NCBI GenBank assembly: GCA_030841195.1
Contig: JAVEDA010000102.1
Span: 1 to 6,132, forward strand
From: Actinomycetota bacterium
Lineage (GTDB): Bacteria > Actinomycetota > Actinomycetes > JACCUZ01
DNA length: 6,132 bases
Reading direction: 5' to 3'
Positions 1-5,836 of this stretch are shown here, piece by piece. Below the pieces are notes generated by a model, which worked only from the letters and a program-made list of their open reading frames with translations, was not told the origin of the DNA and did not search any database. How positions within the stretch are numbered: position 1 is the first letter of the stretch; every line of letters begins with the position of its first letter. The position numbers and the translations under genes were made by a program.

Positions 1-430
1 GGCTCCCGAGATCGCGGCGCTCATCCTCACGTCGTACGACGATGACGAGGCACTCTTCTCGGCGATCATGGCGGGGGCCGCCGGCTACGTGCTCAAGCAG
101 GTGCGCGGCCAGGACCTGGTCGACGCCGTACGCCGGGTGGCGGCCGGCCAGTCGCTGCTCGACCCGGCGGTGACCCAGCAGGTGCTGGACCGCCTGCGGG
201 AGGGCCCGAAGCAGGACAAGGCGCTGGCCGGCCTGACCGACCAGGAGCGGAAGGTGCTCGAGCTGATCGGCGAAGGGCTGACCAACCGAGCCATCGGCGA
301 GCGGCTGTTCCTGGCCGAGAAGACGGTCAAGAACTACGTGTCCAGCCTGCTGGCCAAGCTGGGCCTCGAGCGACGCACCCAGGCGGCCGTGTTCGCCAGC
401 AAGCACCCTCGCGGAGAGCAGGATGGCTGA
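1..430 (+). CDS. devR: DevR/DosR-like NarL-family response regulator, C-terminal part (5' end outside window)
   Basis: The reading frame is open from base 2 (first full codon GCT) to TGA at 428-430, giving 142 residues. The remaining receiver part shows the switch Thr/Ser in LTSYDDDEA and the conserved Lys in GYVLKQVRG. A linker follows, then a LuxR/NarL-type helix-turn-helix at about 233-394 (LTDQERKVLELIGEGL to RRTQAAVFA). The recognition helix EKTVKNYV (317-340) matches M. tuberculosis DosR, where the Lys and Lys-Asn of this helix contact the DNA; the tail LLAKLGLERRTQAAVFA is also very DosR-like. DosR is about 217 aa, so roughly 70 N-terminal residues are missing, including the phosphoacceptor Asp, which cannot be checked. 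Family role: a phosphorylated transcription activator of the hypoxia/NO dormancy regulon. Its likely partner is the DevS-like kinase on the minus strand at 2363-4090. It overlaps the next gene by 8 nt. DevR family assignment is firm; the exact regulon is inferred. Confidence 0.93.
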   Translation, partial: APEIAALILTSYDDDEALFSAIMAGAAGYVLKQVRGQDLVDAVRRVAAGQSLLDPAVTQQVLDRLREGPKQDKALAGLTDQERKVLELIGEGLTNRAIGERLFLAEKTVKNYVSSLLAKLGLERRTQAAVFASKHPRGEQDG

Positions 431-1424
431 CGTCCGCGCGCTCGTCCCCGCCGTGGTCGAGGCGGCCACCCGGGCACCGTCGGTGCACAACACCCAGCCG
501 TGGCGGTTCGTCGCGCACGACGACGTCGTCGAGCTGTGGGACGACCCGGCCCGCGGCCTGCCGGTGCTGGACCCGGACGGGCGGGCCCGGCTGATCAGCT
601 GCGGCGCGGCCCTGGCGCTCGCCGAGGTGGCGGCGGCCGGTCTCGGGGTGAGCACCGGGACCACGCTGCTGCCCGATAGCGGGACCCCGGAGCACCTGGC
701 CGACCTGCAGCTGGGTGACGCGCGCACCCCGGACGACGCACAGCGGGCGCTGGCGGCAGCGATCGGGCGCCGGCACACCGAGCGCGGTGCCTTCGACGAG
801 TCGGTCGACCTGCCGCCCGAGACGGTGCGCGCCCTCGCCTCGGCAGTGGAGGCGAACGGCTGCCTGCTGCGGGTCGTCGAGTCGTCCGACGACGCGGCCG
901 CGGTGACGGTGCTGCTCGCCCGCGCCAACGACGTGCAGTCGCGCGACCCCGCCTACCGCGACGAGCTGCGGCAGTGGACCGGCCGCGACCCCGACAGCCC
1001 GGACGGCATCCCCGCCTCCGCAGTGCCGAGCGAGGCACCGGCCGAACGCGGGTCGAGCTACCGGCTGCGCGACTTCGACGCCGACCGCGGGGACCAGGGG
1101 CCGCAGCGGGCCGGCGAGCCGCCGCGCGCCGAGCACCCGCTCGTCGTCGTCATCGGGACCGCGGCGGACGACGCCGCGGCCTGGCTGGCGGCCGGCCAGG
1201 CCCTCGGACGCCTGCTGCTCACCGCGACCACACGCGGGCTGGCGGCCTCGCCGATGACCCAGGCGCTCGAGGTGCAGGACACCCGGGCCCGGCTGGCCCG
1301 CGACCTCGGCCTGGTCGGGCACCCGCAGGTGGTGCTGCGGCTCGGACTCGCCGCACCGGGGTCCACCGCAGCCGTCGGCCACGCCAACCGCCGCTCGGTC
1401 GCCGAGGTCCTCGAGACCCGCTGA
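423..1424 (+). CDS. Acg-type nitroreductase family protein (DosR-regulon type)
   Basis: This 333-aa protein resembles the M. tuberculosis Acg family (Rv2032, Rv3127, Rv3131), flavin-fold proteins made of two nitroreductase-like halves. Visible family motifs are APSVHNTQPWRF (18-29), the DPDGR..LISCGAAL block (50-64), GRRHTERGAF (115-124), DGIPASA (194-200), GQALGRLLLTATTRGLAASP (258-277) and PQVVLRLG (301-308). The start is ATG 423, with GGAG at 413-416 six bases upstream. The start lies inside the devR end (ATGGCTGA), an 8-nt overlap that suggests one transcript and translational coupling. Acg proteins bind FMN under a lid and their physiological reaction is not settled, so no substrate is claimed. 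In mycobacteria Rv3131 lies next to devS and is DosR-induced, which fits this context. A stretch rich in Pro, Ser and charged residues (about 186-236) lies between the halves. Family call is secure; function is inferred. Confidence 0.9.
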   Translation: MADVRALVPAVVEAATRAPSVHNTQPWRFVAHDDVVELWDDPARGLPVLDPDGRARLISCGAALALAEVAAAGLGVSTGTTLLPDSGTPEHLADLQLGDARTPDDAQRALAAAIGRRHTERGAFDESVDLPPETVRALASAVEANGCLLRVVESSDDAAAVTVLLARANDVQSRDPAYRDELRQWTGRDPDSPDGIPASAVPSEAPAERGSSYRLRDFDADRGDQGPQRAGEPPRAEHPLVVVIGTAADDAAAWLAAGQALGRLLLTATTRGLAASPMTQALEVQDTRARLARDLGLVGHPQVVLRLGLAAPGSTAAVGHANRRSVAEVLETR

Positions 1425-1440
1425 CCGGCGTACGCGCTGG

Positions 1441-1462
1441 CCCGTGGGCCTCCCGTGGGCCT
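1441..1462 (+). repeat. 11-bp perfect tandem repeat (two copies plus a partial third)
   Basis: The unit CCCGTGGGCCT occurs at 1441-1451 and again at 1452-1462. CCCG at 1463-1466 then starts a third copy that diverges into the neighbouring palindromic element. GGCCCGTGGGCC at 1439-1450 is itself an imperfect palindrome. It lies 17 nt after the nitroreductase stop. Role unknown; it may be replication slippage in the spacer. Confidence 0.8.
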
Positions 1463-1465
1463 CCC

Positions 1466-1557
1466 GAAAATGATCACGGAACCGTGATCAACACGTGCCT
1501 ACCGCGATGAATTCAGCACGCTTGACCACCAACGATCACGGAACCGTGATCATTTTC
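1466..1557. repeat. 92-bp symmetric element: two inverted copies of a 20-bp palindrome around a central TGAATTCA
   Basis: The left copy, TGATCACGGAACCGTGATCA (1471-1490), is a palindrome with 9-bp arms and an AA centre. The right copy (1534-1551) has perfect 8-bp arms GATCACGG/CCGTGATC around AA. Each has an A/T tract on its outer side: GAAAA at 1466-1470 and TTTTC at 1553-1557. The arms 1466-1489 and 1534-1557 are therefore inverted repeats of 24 bp that differ only at the two central bases. Their common dyad falls at 1511/1512, exactly the centre of the palindrome TGAATTCA (1508-1515). Palindrome centres are 62 bp apart, about six helical turns, with the central one about three turns from each. 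Possible roles are a cooperative operator, back-to-back terminators, or a small mobile or interspersed repeat. The structure is directly visible; the function is not known. Confidence 0.88.
1534..1556 (+). terminator. Possible rho-independent terminator after the devR-nitroreductase operon
   Basis: The right-hand palindrome of the 92-bp element forms a stem GATCACGG/CCGTGATC followed directly by ATTTT (1552-1556), which looks like a short terminator for rightward transcripts. It lies about 110 nt after the nitroreductase stop. Against this, the centre is only two bases, so the loop would have to open the inner G-C pairs, and the T tract is short. The left palindrome has its T tract on the other strand and would stop leftward transcripts, although no leftward gene lies nearby. 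An operator role is an equal alternative. Confidence 0.35.
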
Positions 1558-1611
1558 CGGGGCGGGCGGCGGGGAGGTCCCGGCCACCCCAGGAGGCGTC
1601 CCGACCGGGTG

Positions 1612-1625
1612 GGGGCTTTCGACCC
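1612..1625 (+). promoter_or_regulatory. Candidate DevR/DosR box upstream of the membrane-protein gene
   Basis: GGGGCTTTCGACCC at 1612-1625 matches the core of the mycobacterial DosR consensus (GGGACTWWAGTCCC) at 11 of 14 positions; the outer flanks match poorly. The DevR-like protein in this window keeps the DosR recognition-helix residues, so a similar site is expected. The box is centred about 97 nt upstream of the ATG at 1716, which leaves room for a core promoter and a leader. I see no clear -10/-35 pair here. By-eye matches in GC-rich DNA are easy to obtain by chance, so this is tentative. Confidence 0.35.
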
Positions 1626-1655
1626 TGGGGTGCCCTGCGCGCAGCGACGAACCTT

Positions 1656-1698
1656 CGAGGTGACAGAACAACACCTCGGCAGCCGGCGGACCGGCTGC
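1656..1698 (+). promoter_or_regulatory. Two abutting hairpins in the presumed 5' leader of the membrane-protein gene
   Basis: Hairpin 1 pairs CGAGGTG (1656-1662) with CACCTCG (1672-1678) over a 9-nt loop that is A-rich (ACAGAACAA). Hairpin 2 starts at the next base and pairs GCAGCCGG (1679-1686) with CCGGCTGC (1691-1698) over a CGGA tetraloop. The Shine-Dalgarno AAGGAG (1705-1710) follows 6 nt later. A perfect 10-bp palindrome CTGCGCGCAG (1635-1644) lies just upstream. The structures are directly visible. A role in mRNA stability, translation control, or as operator dyads is inference. No known riboswitch or T-box motif is recognised. Confidence 0.5.
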
Positions 1699-1715
1699 CC
1701 GGACAAGGAGTCACC

Positions 1716-2294
1716 ATGCGTCGCAGGACATTCGACGGGCTCATGGCGACGGCCGGCCTCGTGCTCGCCGCCGTCCTGCTGGTCGCCGGCGGGTTGCTCA
1801 GCTTTGCCCACACCTTCGTCTCCGACCAGGTGCGCGAGCAGCTGGTCGCCCAGAAGATCTTCTTCCCCCCGGCGGGCGAGGCGATCGCCGACCCGGCCAT
1901 CAAGCCCTACCTGAGCCAGTACGCCGGTCAGCAGCTGACCACCGGCCCGCAGGCCAAGGCCTACGCGGACCACTTCATCGCCGTGCACATCAAGGAGATG
2001 TCCGGCGACCGGTCCTACTCCGAGCTGAGCGCCGCCTCGCGGGCAGCGCCGAACGACACCGAGCTCGCCGGACTGGTGAACACCGTCTTCAAGGGTGAGA
2101 CCCTGCGCGGCCTGCTGCTCAACGCCTACGCCTTCGACACGATGGGCCGGATCGCCCTCTACGCGTCGTTCGCAGCCTTCATCGGAGCCGGCGCCATGCT
2201 GTTCCTGGCACTGCTCGGCTTCGCCCACCGCCGGCGCACCGACCCGGCCGCGGAGCTCGGCTTCCACCGCACCCCGGTGGCTGCCAACGCATAA
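1716..2294 (+). CDS. Two-helix membrane protein of unknown function (actinobacterial conserved family)
   Basis: This 192-aa protein starts at ATG 1716, with a good AAGGAG at 1705-1710 five bases upstream; the stop TAA is at 2292-2294. A short basic N-terminus (MRRRTF) is followed by a hydrophobic helix at about 9-30. A soluble region (31-143) contains FVSDQVREQLVAQKIFFPP, an AGQQL..GPQAKAYADHFI segment and FKGETLRGLLLNAYAF. A second helix (about 147-170) ends in HRRR. Positive charges at both membrane edges suggest both ends in the cytoplasm and the ~110-aa middle outside. I recall similar actinobacterial proteins, some misnamed as LigA ring-opening dioxygenases, but nothing here suggests an enzyme and no catalytic motif is seen. 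It is separated from the nitroreductase by 291 bp of structured DNA and faces the kinase gene tail to tail. The upstream DevR-box-like site, if real, would place it in the dormancy response. Function unknown. Confidence 0.85.
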   Translation: MRRRTFDGLMATAGLVLAAVLLVAGGLLSFAHTFVSDQVREQLVAQKIFFPPAGEAIADPAIKPYLSQYAGQQLTTGPQAKAYADHFIAVHIKEMSGDRSYSELSAASRAAPNDTELAGLVNTVFKGETLRGLLLNAYAFDTMGRIALYASFAAFIGAGAMLFLALLGFAHRRRTDPAAELGFHRTPVAANA

Positions 2295-2315
2295 CCCACG
2301 ACCGCCCCTCCGACG

Positions 2316-2352
2316 AGGGCCGGACAGCCTCCCCCGGGGCCGTCCGGCCCTT
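2316..2352. terminator. Hairpin terminator between convergent genes
   Basis: A 10-bp perfect stem, AGGGCCGGAC (2316-2325) with GTCCGGCCCT (2342-2351), encloses a 16-nt loop containing CCCCGGGG that can pair internally. It lies 21 nt after the membrane-protein stop and about 11 nt beyond the kinase stop on the other strand, where a shared terminator is expected. Only TT follows on the + strand and no T tract on the - strand, as is common for GC-rich actinobacterial terminators. Confidence 0.72.
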
Positions 2353-2362
2353 GTGCGTGCGC

Positions 2363-4090
2363 CTACCGGCGGGCCGGCACCCGCCAGACCACCTCGGTGC
2401 CACCGGCGGCTCGGGTGCCCACCGAGCAGGTCCCACCGAGCGCCTGGGCCCGTTCGGTCATGTTCCGCACCCCGCTGCGTCGCTCGCCCGGCTGGTAGCC
2501 GACGCCGTCGTCCCGCACCGTCAGCACCACCTCGTCGCCGACCGCCAGGTCGACCTCGACCGCCGACGCCTGGGCGTGCCGGGCCGCGTTCGCCAGCGCC
2601 TCGCGCAGCACCGCCAGCAGGTGGCCGCGCACGTCGTCCCCCACGGCCGCATCGACCGGCCCGACCGTGGTGAGGTGCGGCAGGAACCCCAGTGCCGGTG
2701 CCACGACCTCGAGCGCATCGCCCAGCTGGGCCCGCAGGTCCCGCGACTCGGGCGGCGCCGACAGCTCGAAGATGGTCCGCCGGATGTCCTTGATGGTCGC
2801 GTCGATGTCGTCGACCGCGGTGGACAGCCGGGCCGACACCTCGGGTCGCTCGGCCAGGCGGCTCGCGTTCTCCAGCGTCAGTCCGATCGCGAACAGCCGC
2901 TGGATCACCAGGTCGTGCAGGTCGCGCCCGATCCGGTCCCGGTCCTCGAACACCGCGAGCCGCGAGCGGTCCTCCCGGCCTTGGGCGACCTGCATCGCGA
3001 GGGCGGCCTGACCGGCGTACGCCTCGATCAACCGGACGTCGGTGTCGAGGAAGGCCTGCTCGGCGGACGGCGACCAGCCGACGACCAGCACGCCGTACCG
3101 GGCGACGCTGGTGTGCAGCGGCACCAGCACCAACGACCCGGCCGGCCCGCCGAGCAGCTCGAGCGGGGCCAGCCGGTCGTCGGCCACCTCCGGCAGCACG
3201 ATCGCCGCGGCCGACCCGGCCACCTCCTCCAGGCGCGTGCCCGGGGTCTCGAGGTAGGTGCCGACCAGGTCGTCCTCCGACAGCCCGGCGACCGCGACCA
3301 CCTGCAGGCGGTGTCCGTCCGCGGGCACCAGCACCGCCGCGGTGTCCGCGCCCGGCACCTCCCGGGCCCGGGCGGCGACCAGCGTCAGCGCGGCCGAGCC
3401 ACCGGTGTCCGTCAGCAGCGCCGAGCTGACCTCCGCCGCGGCCTGCAGCCAGCGTCGGCGCAGGGTCGTGTCCTCGAACAGCCGGGCGTTCTCGATCACG
3501 ACACCGGCCGCTGCCGCGAGTGCCACCACGACGTCCTCGTCCTCGGCCGTGAACGTGCCGCCGCCCCGCTTCTCGGTCAGGTAGAGGTTGCCGAACACCC
3601 GGTCGCGGATGCGGATCGGCACGCCGAGGAACGTCCCCATCGGCGGGTGGTCGGGCGGGAAGCCGTACGACGTGGGGTGCTCGCCGAGGACGGGCAGCCG
3701 CAACGGCTCGGGCCGGTCGATGATGAGCCCGAGGATGCCGTGGCCCGCGGGCAGGTCGCCGATCGCGGCCCGCTGGTCGGTGCTCAGCCCGTGGGTCACG
3801 AACTCCCGCAGCCGCCGTCCGGGACCACCCCCCAGCACGCCCAGCGCGCCGAACTCTGCGTCGGCGAGCGTGCACGCCGCGGTGACGATGCGTTCCAGCG
3901 CGCGCTCCAGCGACAGGTCGGCGTTGATGCCGACCACGGCGTCGAGCAGGCCGCGGAGCCGCTCCTGCGCGTCCAGCACACCGGTGACCCGGGTCAGCAC
4001 CGCGCCGAGCAGCTCGTCCAGCCGGGCATCGGCCAGCGGCGTCGGCTCCGGGACCGGACCAGCGGCCGGACCGGCGGCATCCTCCTGCAT
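2363..4090 (-). CDS. devS: DevS/DosT-like GAF-GAF sensor histidine kinase
   Basis: This 575-aa protein (M. tuberculosis DevS is 578) starts at ATG 4090, with GGGAGGT at 4102-4096 on the minus strand as ribosome site. Longer upstream starts would run into the divergent gene and lack such a site. After an N-terminal helical segment, GAF-1 spans about 55-205, GAF-2 about 215-370, the HisKA_3 dimerisation domain about 380-445 and the HATPase domain about 485-573. The H-box DRDRIGRDLHDLVIQRLF carries His392 as the phosphorylation site. The N-box is REALANAARHA (Asn501), with DDGVG (527-531) and RSGVRNM for ATP. GAF-1 contains GFPPDHPPM with His148 aligned to the DevS heme ligand His149, and FGNLYL with Tyr170 aligned to distal Tyr171. 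No membrane helices are seen, so it is cytosolic. Predicted role: heme-based O2/NO/CO or redox sensing and phosphotransfer to the DevR-like regulator. Heme binding is inferred from conserved residues only. Confidence 0.93.
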   Translation of the reverse strand: MQEDAAGPAAGPVPEPTPLADARLDELLGAVLTRVTGVLDAQERLRGLLDAVVGINADLSLERALERIVTAACTLADAEFGALGVLGGGPGRRLREFVTHGLSTDQRAAIGDLPAGHGILGLIIDRPEPLRLPVLGEHPTSYGFPPDHPPMGTFLGVPIRIRDRVFGNLYLTEKRGGGTFTAEDEDVVVALAAAAGVVIENARLFEDTTLRRRWLQAAAEVSSALLTDTGGSAALTLVAARAREVPGADTAAVLVPADGHRLQVVAVAGLSEDDLVGTYLETPGTRLEEVAGSAAAIVLPEVADDRLAPLELLGGPAGSLVLVPLHTSVARYGVLVVGWSPSAEQAFLDTDVRLIEAYAGQAALAMQVAQGREDRSRLAVFEDRDRIGRDLHDLVIQRLFAIGLTLENASRLAERPEVSARLSTAVDDIDATIKDIRRTIFELSAPPESRDLRAQLGDALEVVAPALGFLPHLTTVGPVDAAVGDDVRGHLLAVLREALANAARHAQASAVEVDLAVGDEVVLTVRDDGVGYQPGERRSGVRNMTERAQALGGTCSVGTRAAGGTEVVWRVPARR

Positions 4091-4108
4091 CGATGACCTC
4101 CCGGCTCG

Positions 4109-4114
4109 ACGGTA
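4109..4114 (-). promoter_or_regulatory. Candidate -10 element for the histidine kinase gene
   Basis: Read on the minus strand, TACCGT at 4114-4109 fits the actinobacterial TANNNT -10 pattern. A start of transcription about 7 nt downstream would leave a short leader holding the GGGAGGT ribosome site and then ATG 4090. I see no convincing -35 element, so this is weak. Confidence 0.3.
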
Positions 4115-4162
4115 GGGCACGAGCGCACCGGACGGCGGGCGCGCCCGACTGCTGGCAGCCGC

Positions 4163-4168
4163 TAGCCT
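4163..4168 (+). promoter_or_regulatory. -10 element for a leaderless GAF-SpoIIE-HATPase transcript
   Basis: TAGCCT at 4163-4168 is followed by exactly 7 nt and then the GTG at 4176. This is the spacing of actinobacterial leaderless promoters, where transcription starts at the first base of the start codon. There is no Shine-Dalgarno before this GTG, which supports the idea. No clear -35 is visible in the GC-rich upstream DNA. Confidence 0.5.
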
Positions 4169-4175
4169 CGGGGTC

Positions 4176-5834
4176 GTGGGCACCCCGTCAGGTCTGGCCC
4201 CGCTGGGTCGCACCGCCGGGCAGCTCGTGCTGCTGCGCCGGCTCACCGCCGCACTGGCCGACGCCATGACCCCCGACGACGTGGCCCGGGTCACCCTCGA
4301 CCACGTGGTGCAGGTCGACCACGTGCAACGGGCCGGGCTGGCGACCGTCGAGCGGGCCGGGCGCGAGCTCGGGTTCGTGGCCAGCGACGACGACTCGGTC
4401 ACCTCGACCGCGGTGCGCTGGTGCCGGATCGAGGGGCTGGCCGACATCCCGGTGGCCGAGTGCGTCCGGACTGCCACGCCGGTGCTGCTGCCCACCGCCG
4501 AGGACCTGCTGCGGCGGTACCCCCACCTGCACGAGCGGCAGACCGGTCTCGGCATGCGGAGCATGGCGGCCCTGCCGCTGCTGGTGGGCACCCGCTCGAT
4601 CGGTGCGCTGCTGCTCTCCTTCGACGAGCCACGCGACTTCGACGAGGACCAGCACGCCTACCTCTCGGCCCTCGCCGCGGTCGTGGCCCAAGCCATGCGG
4701 CGAGCGCTGGCCTTCCGCACCCAGCAGACGACCTCCGAGCTGCTGCAGCGCAGCCTGCTCCCGGAGTCGGTGCCCGAGCTCGAGGGTCTCGCCATGGGCG
4801 CCTACTACGAGTCCGGCGGCTCCGGCGTCGACGTCGGCGGCGACTGGTACGACGTGCTGCCGCTCGCCGACGGGCGGGTGGCCGTCACCCTCGGCGACGT
4901 GATGGGCAAGGGCGTCGGCGCCGCGATCGTGATGGGCCAGGTGCGCGCCGCCCTGCGCGCGTACGCCCTGATCGACCCGGCCCCGGAGATCGTGCTCGAG
5001 CGGCTCGACCTGCTGGTCTCGTCGCTCGGCATGGCCGAGCAGATCGTCACGGTCGCGTACGCCGTGATCGACGCCTCGCGGGACCGGCTCACCCTCGCGC
5101 TGGCGGGGCACCCGTCGCCGATCCTCGCCAGGACAGGGTCGGAGCCGGTGCAGCTCGAGCTGCCGGCCGGGCCGCCGCTCGGGCTCGGCGCCGGGCCGTG
5201 GCAGGCGACCGAGGTGGAGCTGCCGCCGGAGGCGCTGCTGCTGCTGTTCAGCGACGGGCTGATCGAGACCCGCACGCTCGGGCTGGCCGAGGGCGTCCGC
5301 GAGCTGTGCGAGCGGGTCGGCGGCATCGACCAGCGTCGCCGGCACCCGCGCGAGCTGTGCGCCCGGCTGGCCGAGCTGATGCGCCGCCACGACAGCGACG
5401 ACGACGTCACCATGCTCGCCGTGATGAGCACCGCCGGCATGAGCATGCGCACCGCCACCGCGGAGTTCCCCGCCGACAGCAGCGCCTCGCCGATGGCCCG
5501 CCGGGCGCTGGCCGGCTGGCTGTCCGGCTGGGAGGTGGACGAGGACGTCGCGGACACGGCGGCCCTCTGCCTGTCCGAGCTGGTGACCAACGCCATCATC
5601 CACTCCGGCACGACGCCGCGGGTGACCGCGCGGCTGGACGCTGAACGGCTCCTGGTCCTGGTGCAGGACCAAGGACATCGCGGCACCGCCCGCCGGGCCG
5701 AGGACCACGACCCGGAGGACATCTCCGGCCGCGGGCTGATGCTGGTCGAGTCGCTGGCGACGGCGTGGAGCGCCGAGCACAGCGCGGACGGGACCACGGT
5801 GTGGTTCGAGCTCGACCTGGCCCAGGTCAGCTGA
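4176..5834 (+). CDS. GAF / PP2C-SpoIIE phosphatase / HATPase (RsbW-like) fusion protein
   Basis: This 552-aa protein has three parts. A GAF sensor domain spans about 18-180. A SpoIIE/RsbU-type PP2C phosphatase spans about 185-420, with LLQRSLLPE (189-197), VGGDWYD (220-226), GDVMGKG (240-246), AGHPSP (310-315), SDGLIE (359-364) and DSDDDVTML (406-414); Asp223, Asp241, Asp360 and Asp410 are the likely metal ligands. A C-terminal GHKL ATPase of the anti-sigma kinase type (about 425-548) shows SELVTNAIIHS (467-477, Asn472), VQDQG and SGRGLMLV. Family knowledge: such proteins act on STAS anti-anti-sigma factors, the phosphatase removing and the kinase-like domain adding a phosphate, to control a stress sigma factor. 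No STAS protein or sigma factor is in the window. The start GTG 4176 has no ribosome site and is placed by the leaderless pattern. The gene is divergent from the kinase across 85 bp, so co-regulation is plausible. No membrane helices are seen. Confidence 0.92.
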   Translation: MGTPSGLAPLGRTAGQLVLLRRLTAALADAMTPDDVARVTLDHVVQVDHVQRAGLATVERAGRELGFVASDDDSVTSTAVRWCRIEGLADIPVAECVRTATPVLLPTAEDLLRRYPHLHERQTGLGMRSMAALPLLVGTRSIGALLLSFDEPRDFDEDQHAYLSALAAVVAQAMRRALAFRTQQTTSELLQRSLLPESVPELEGLAMGAYYESGGSGVDVGGDWYDVLPLADGRVAVTLGDVMGKGVGAAIVMGQVRAALRAYALIDPAPEIVLERLDLLVSSLGMAEQIVTVAYAVIDASRDRLTLALAGHPSPILARTGSEPVQLELPAGPPLGLGAGPWQATEVELPPEALLLLFSDGLIETRTLGLAEGVRELCERVGGIDQRRRHPRELCARLAELMRRHDSDDDVTMLAVMSTAGMSMRTATAEFPADSSASPMARRALAGWLSGWEVDEDVADTAALCLSELVTNAIIHSGTTPRVTARLDAERLLVLVQDQGHRGTARRAEDHDPEDISGRGLMLVESLATAWSAEHSADGTTVWFELDLAQVS

Positions 5835-5836
5835 CC

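Noticed and set aside
327..1382. A 351-codon minus-strand frame opposite the nitroreductase
   Set aside because: The nitroreductase on the plus strand has clear family motifs and a ribosome site; the antisense product has none.
1471..1551. The twin palindromes as DosR boxes or a CRP/FNR site
   Set aside because: They lack the GGGAC...GTCCC core of DosR sites, and the half-sites are in TCAC...GTGA order, the reverse of the CRP/FNR TGTGA...TCACA arrangement.
1466..1557. A CRISPR array or a full insertion sequence
   Set aside because: There are only two inverted repeat units with one spacer and no cas gene, and no transposase frame lies between the repeats.
1495..1914. A plus-strand frame covering the palindromic region and overlapping the 1716 gene
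   Set aside because: It has no ribosome site, crosses the 92-bp symmetric element and both hairpins, and its product turns into Ser/Pro/Arg repeats where the true gene begins.
1536..3875. A 779-codon open frame on the minus strand
   Set aside because: It runs antisense to the membrane-protein gene and through most of the kinase in another frame. The product is a low-complexity Arg/Gly/Ala chain with no domain, as expected of a GC-rich shadow frame.
2351..4096. A 581-codon open frame on the plus strand opposite the kinase
   Set aside because: It is complementary to the well-supported DevS-like gene, rich in Arg/Gln/His/Pro, has no recognisable motif and no ribosome site.
4091..4591. Upstream extension of the kinase to a 742-codon start at 4591
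   Set aside because: The extra 167 residues lie antisense to the GAF domain of the divergent gene and look non-native. ATG 4090 has a good ribosome site and gives the family length.
4188..5780. A 530-codon minus-strand frame, plus another at 4805-6079
   Set aside because: Both mirror the GAF-SpoIIE-HATPase gene and have shadow-like composition. The plus-strand protein carries all catalytic motifs.
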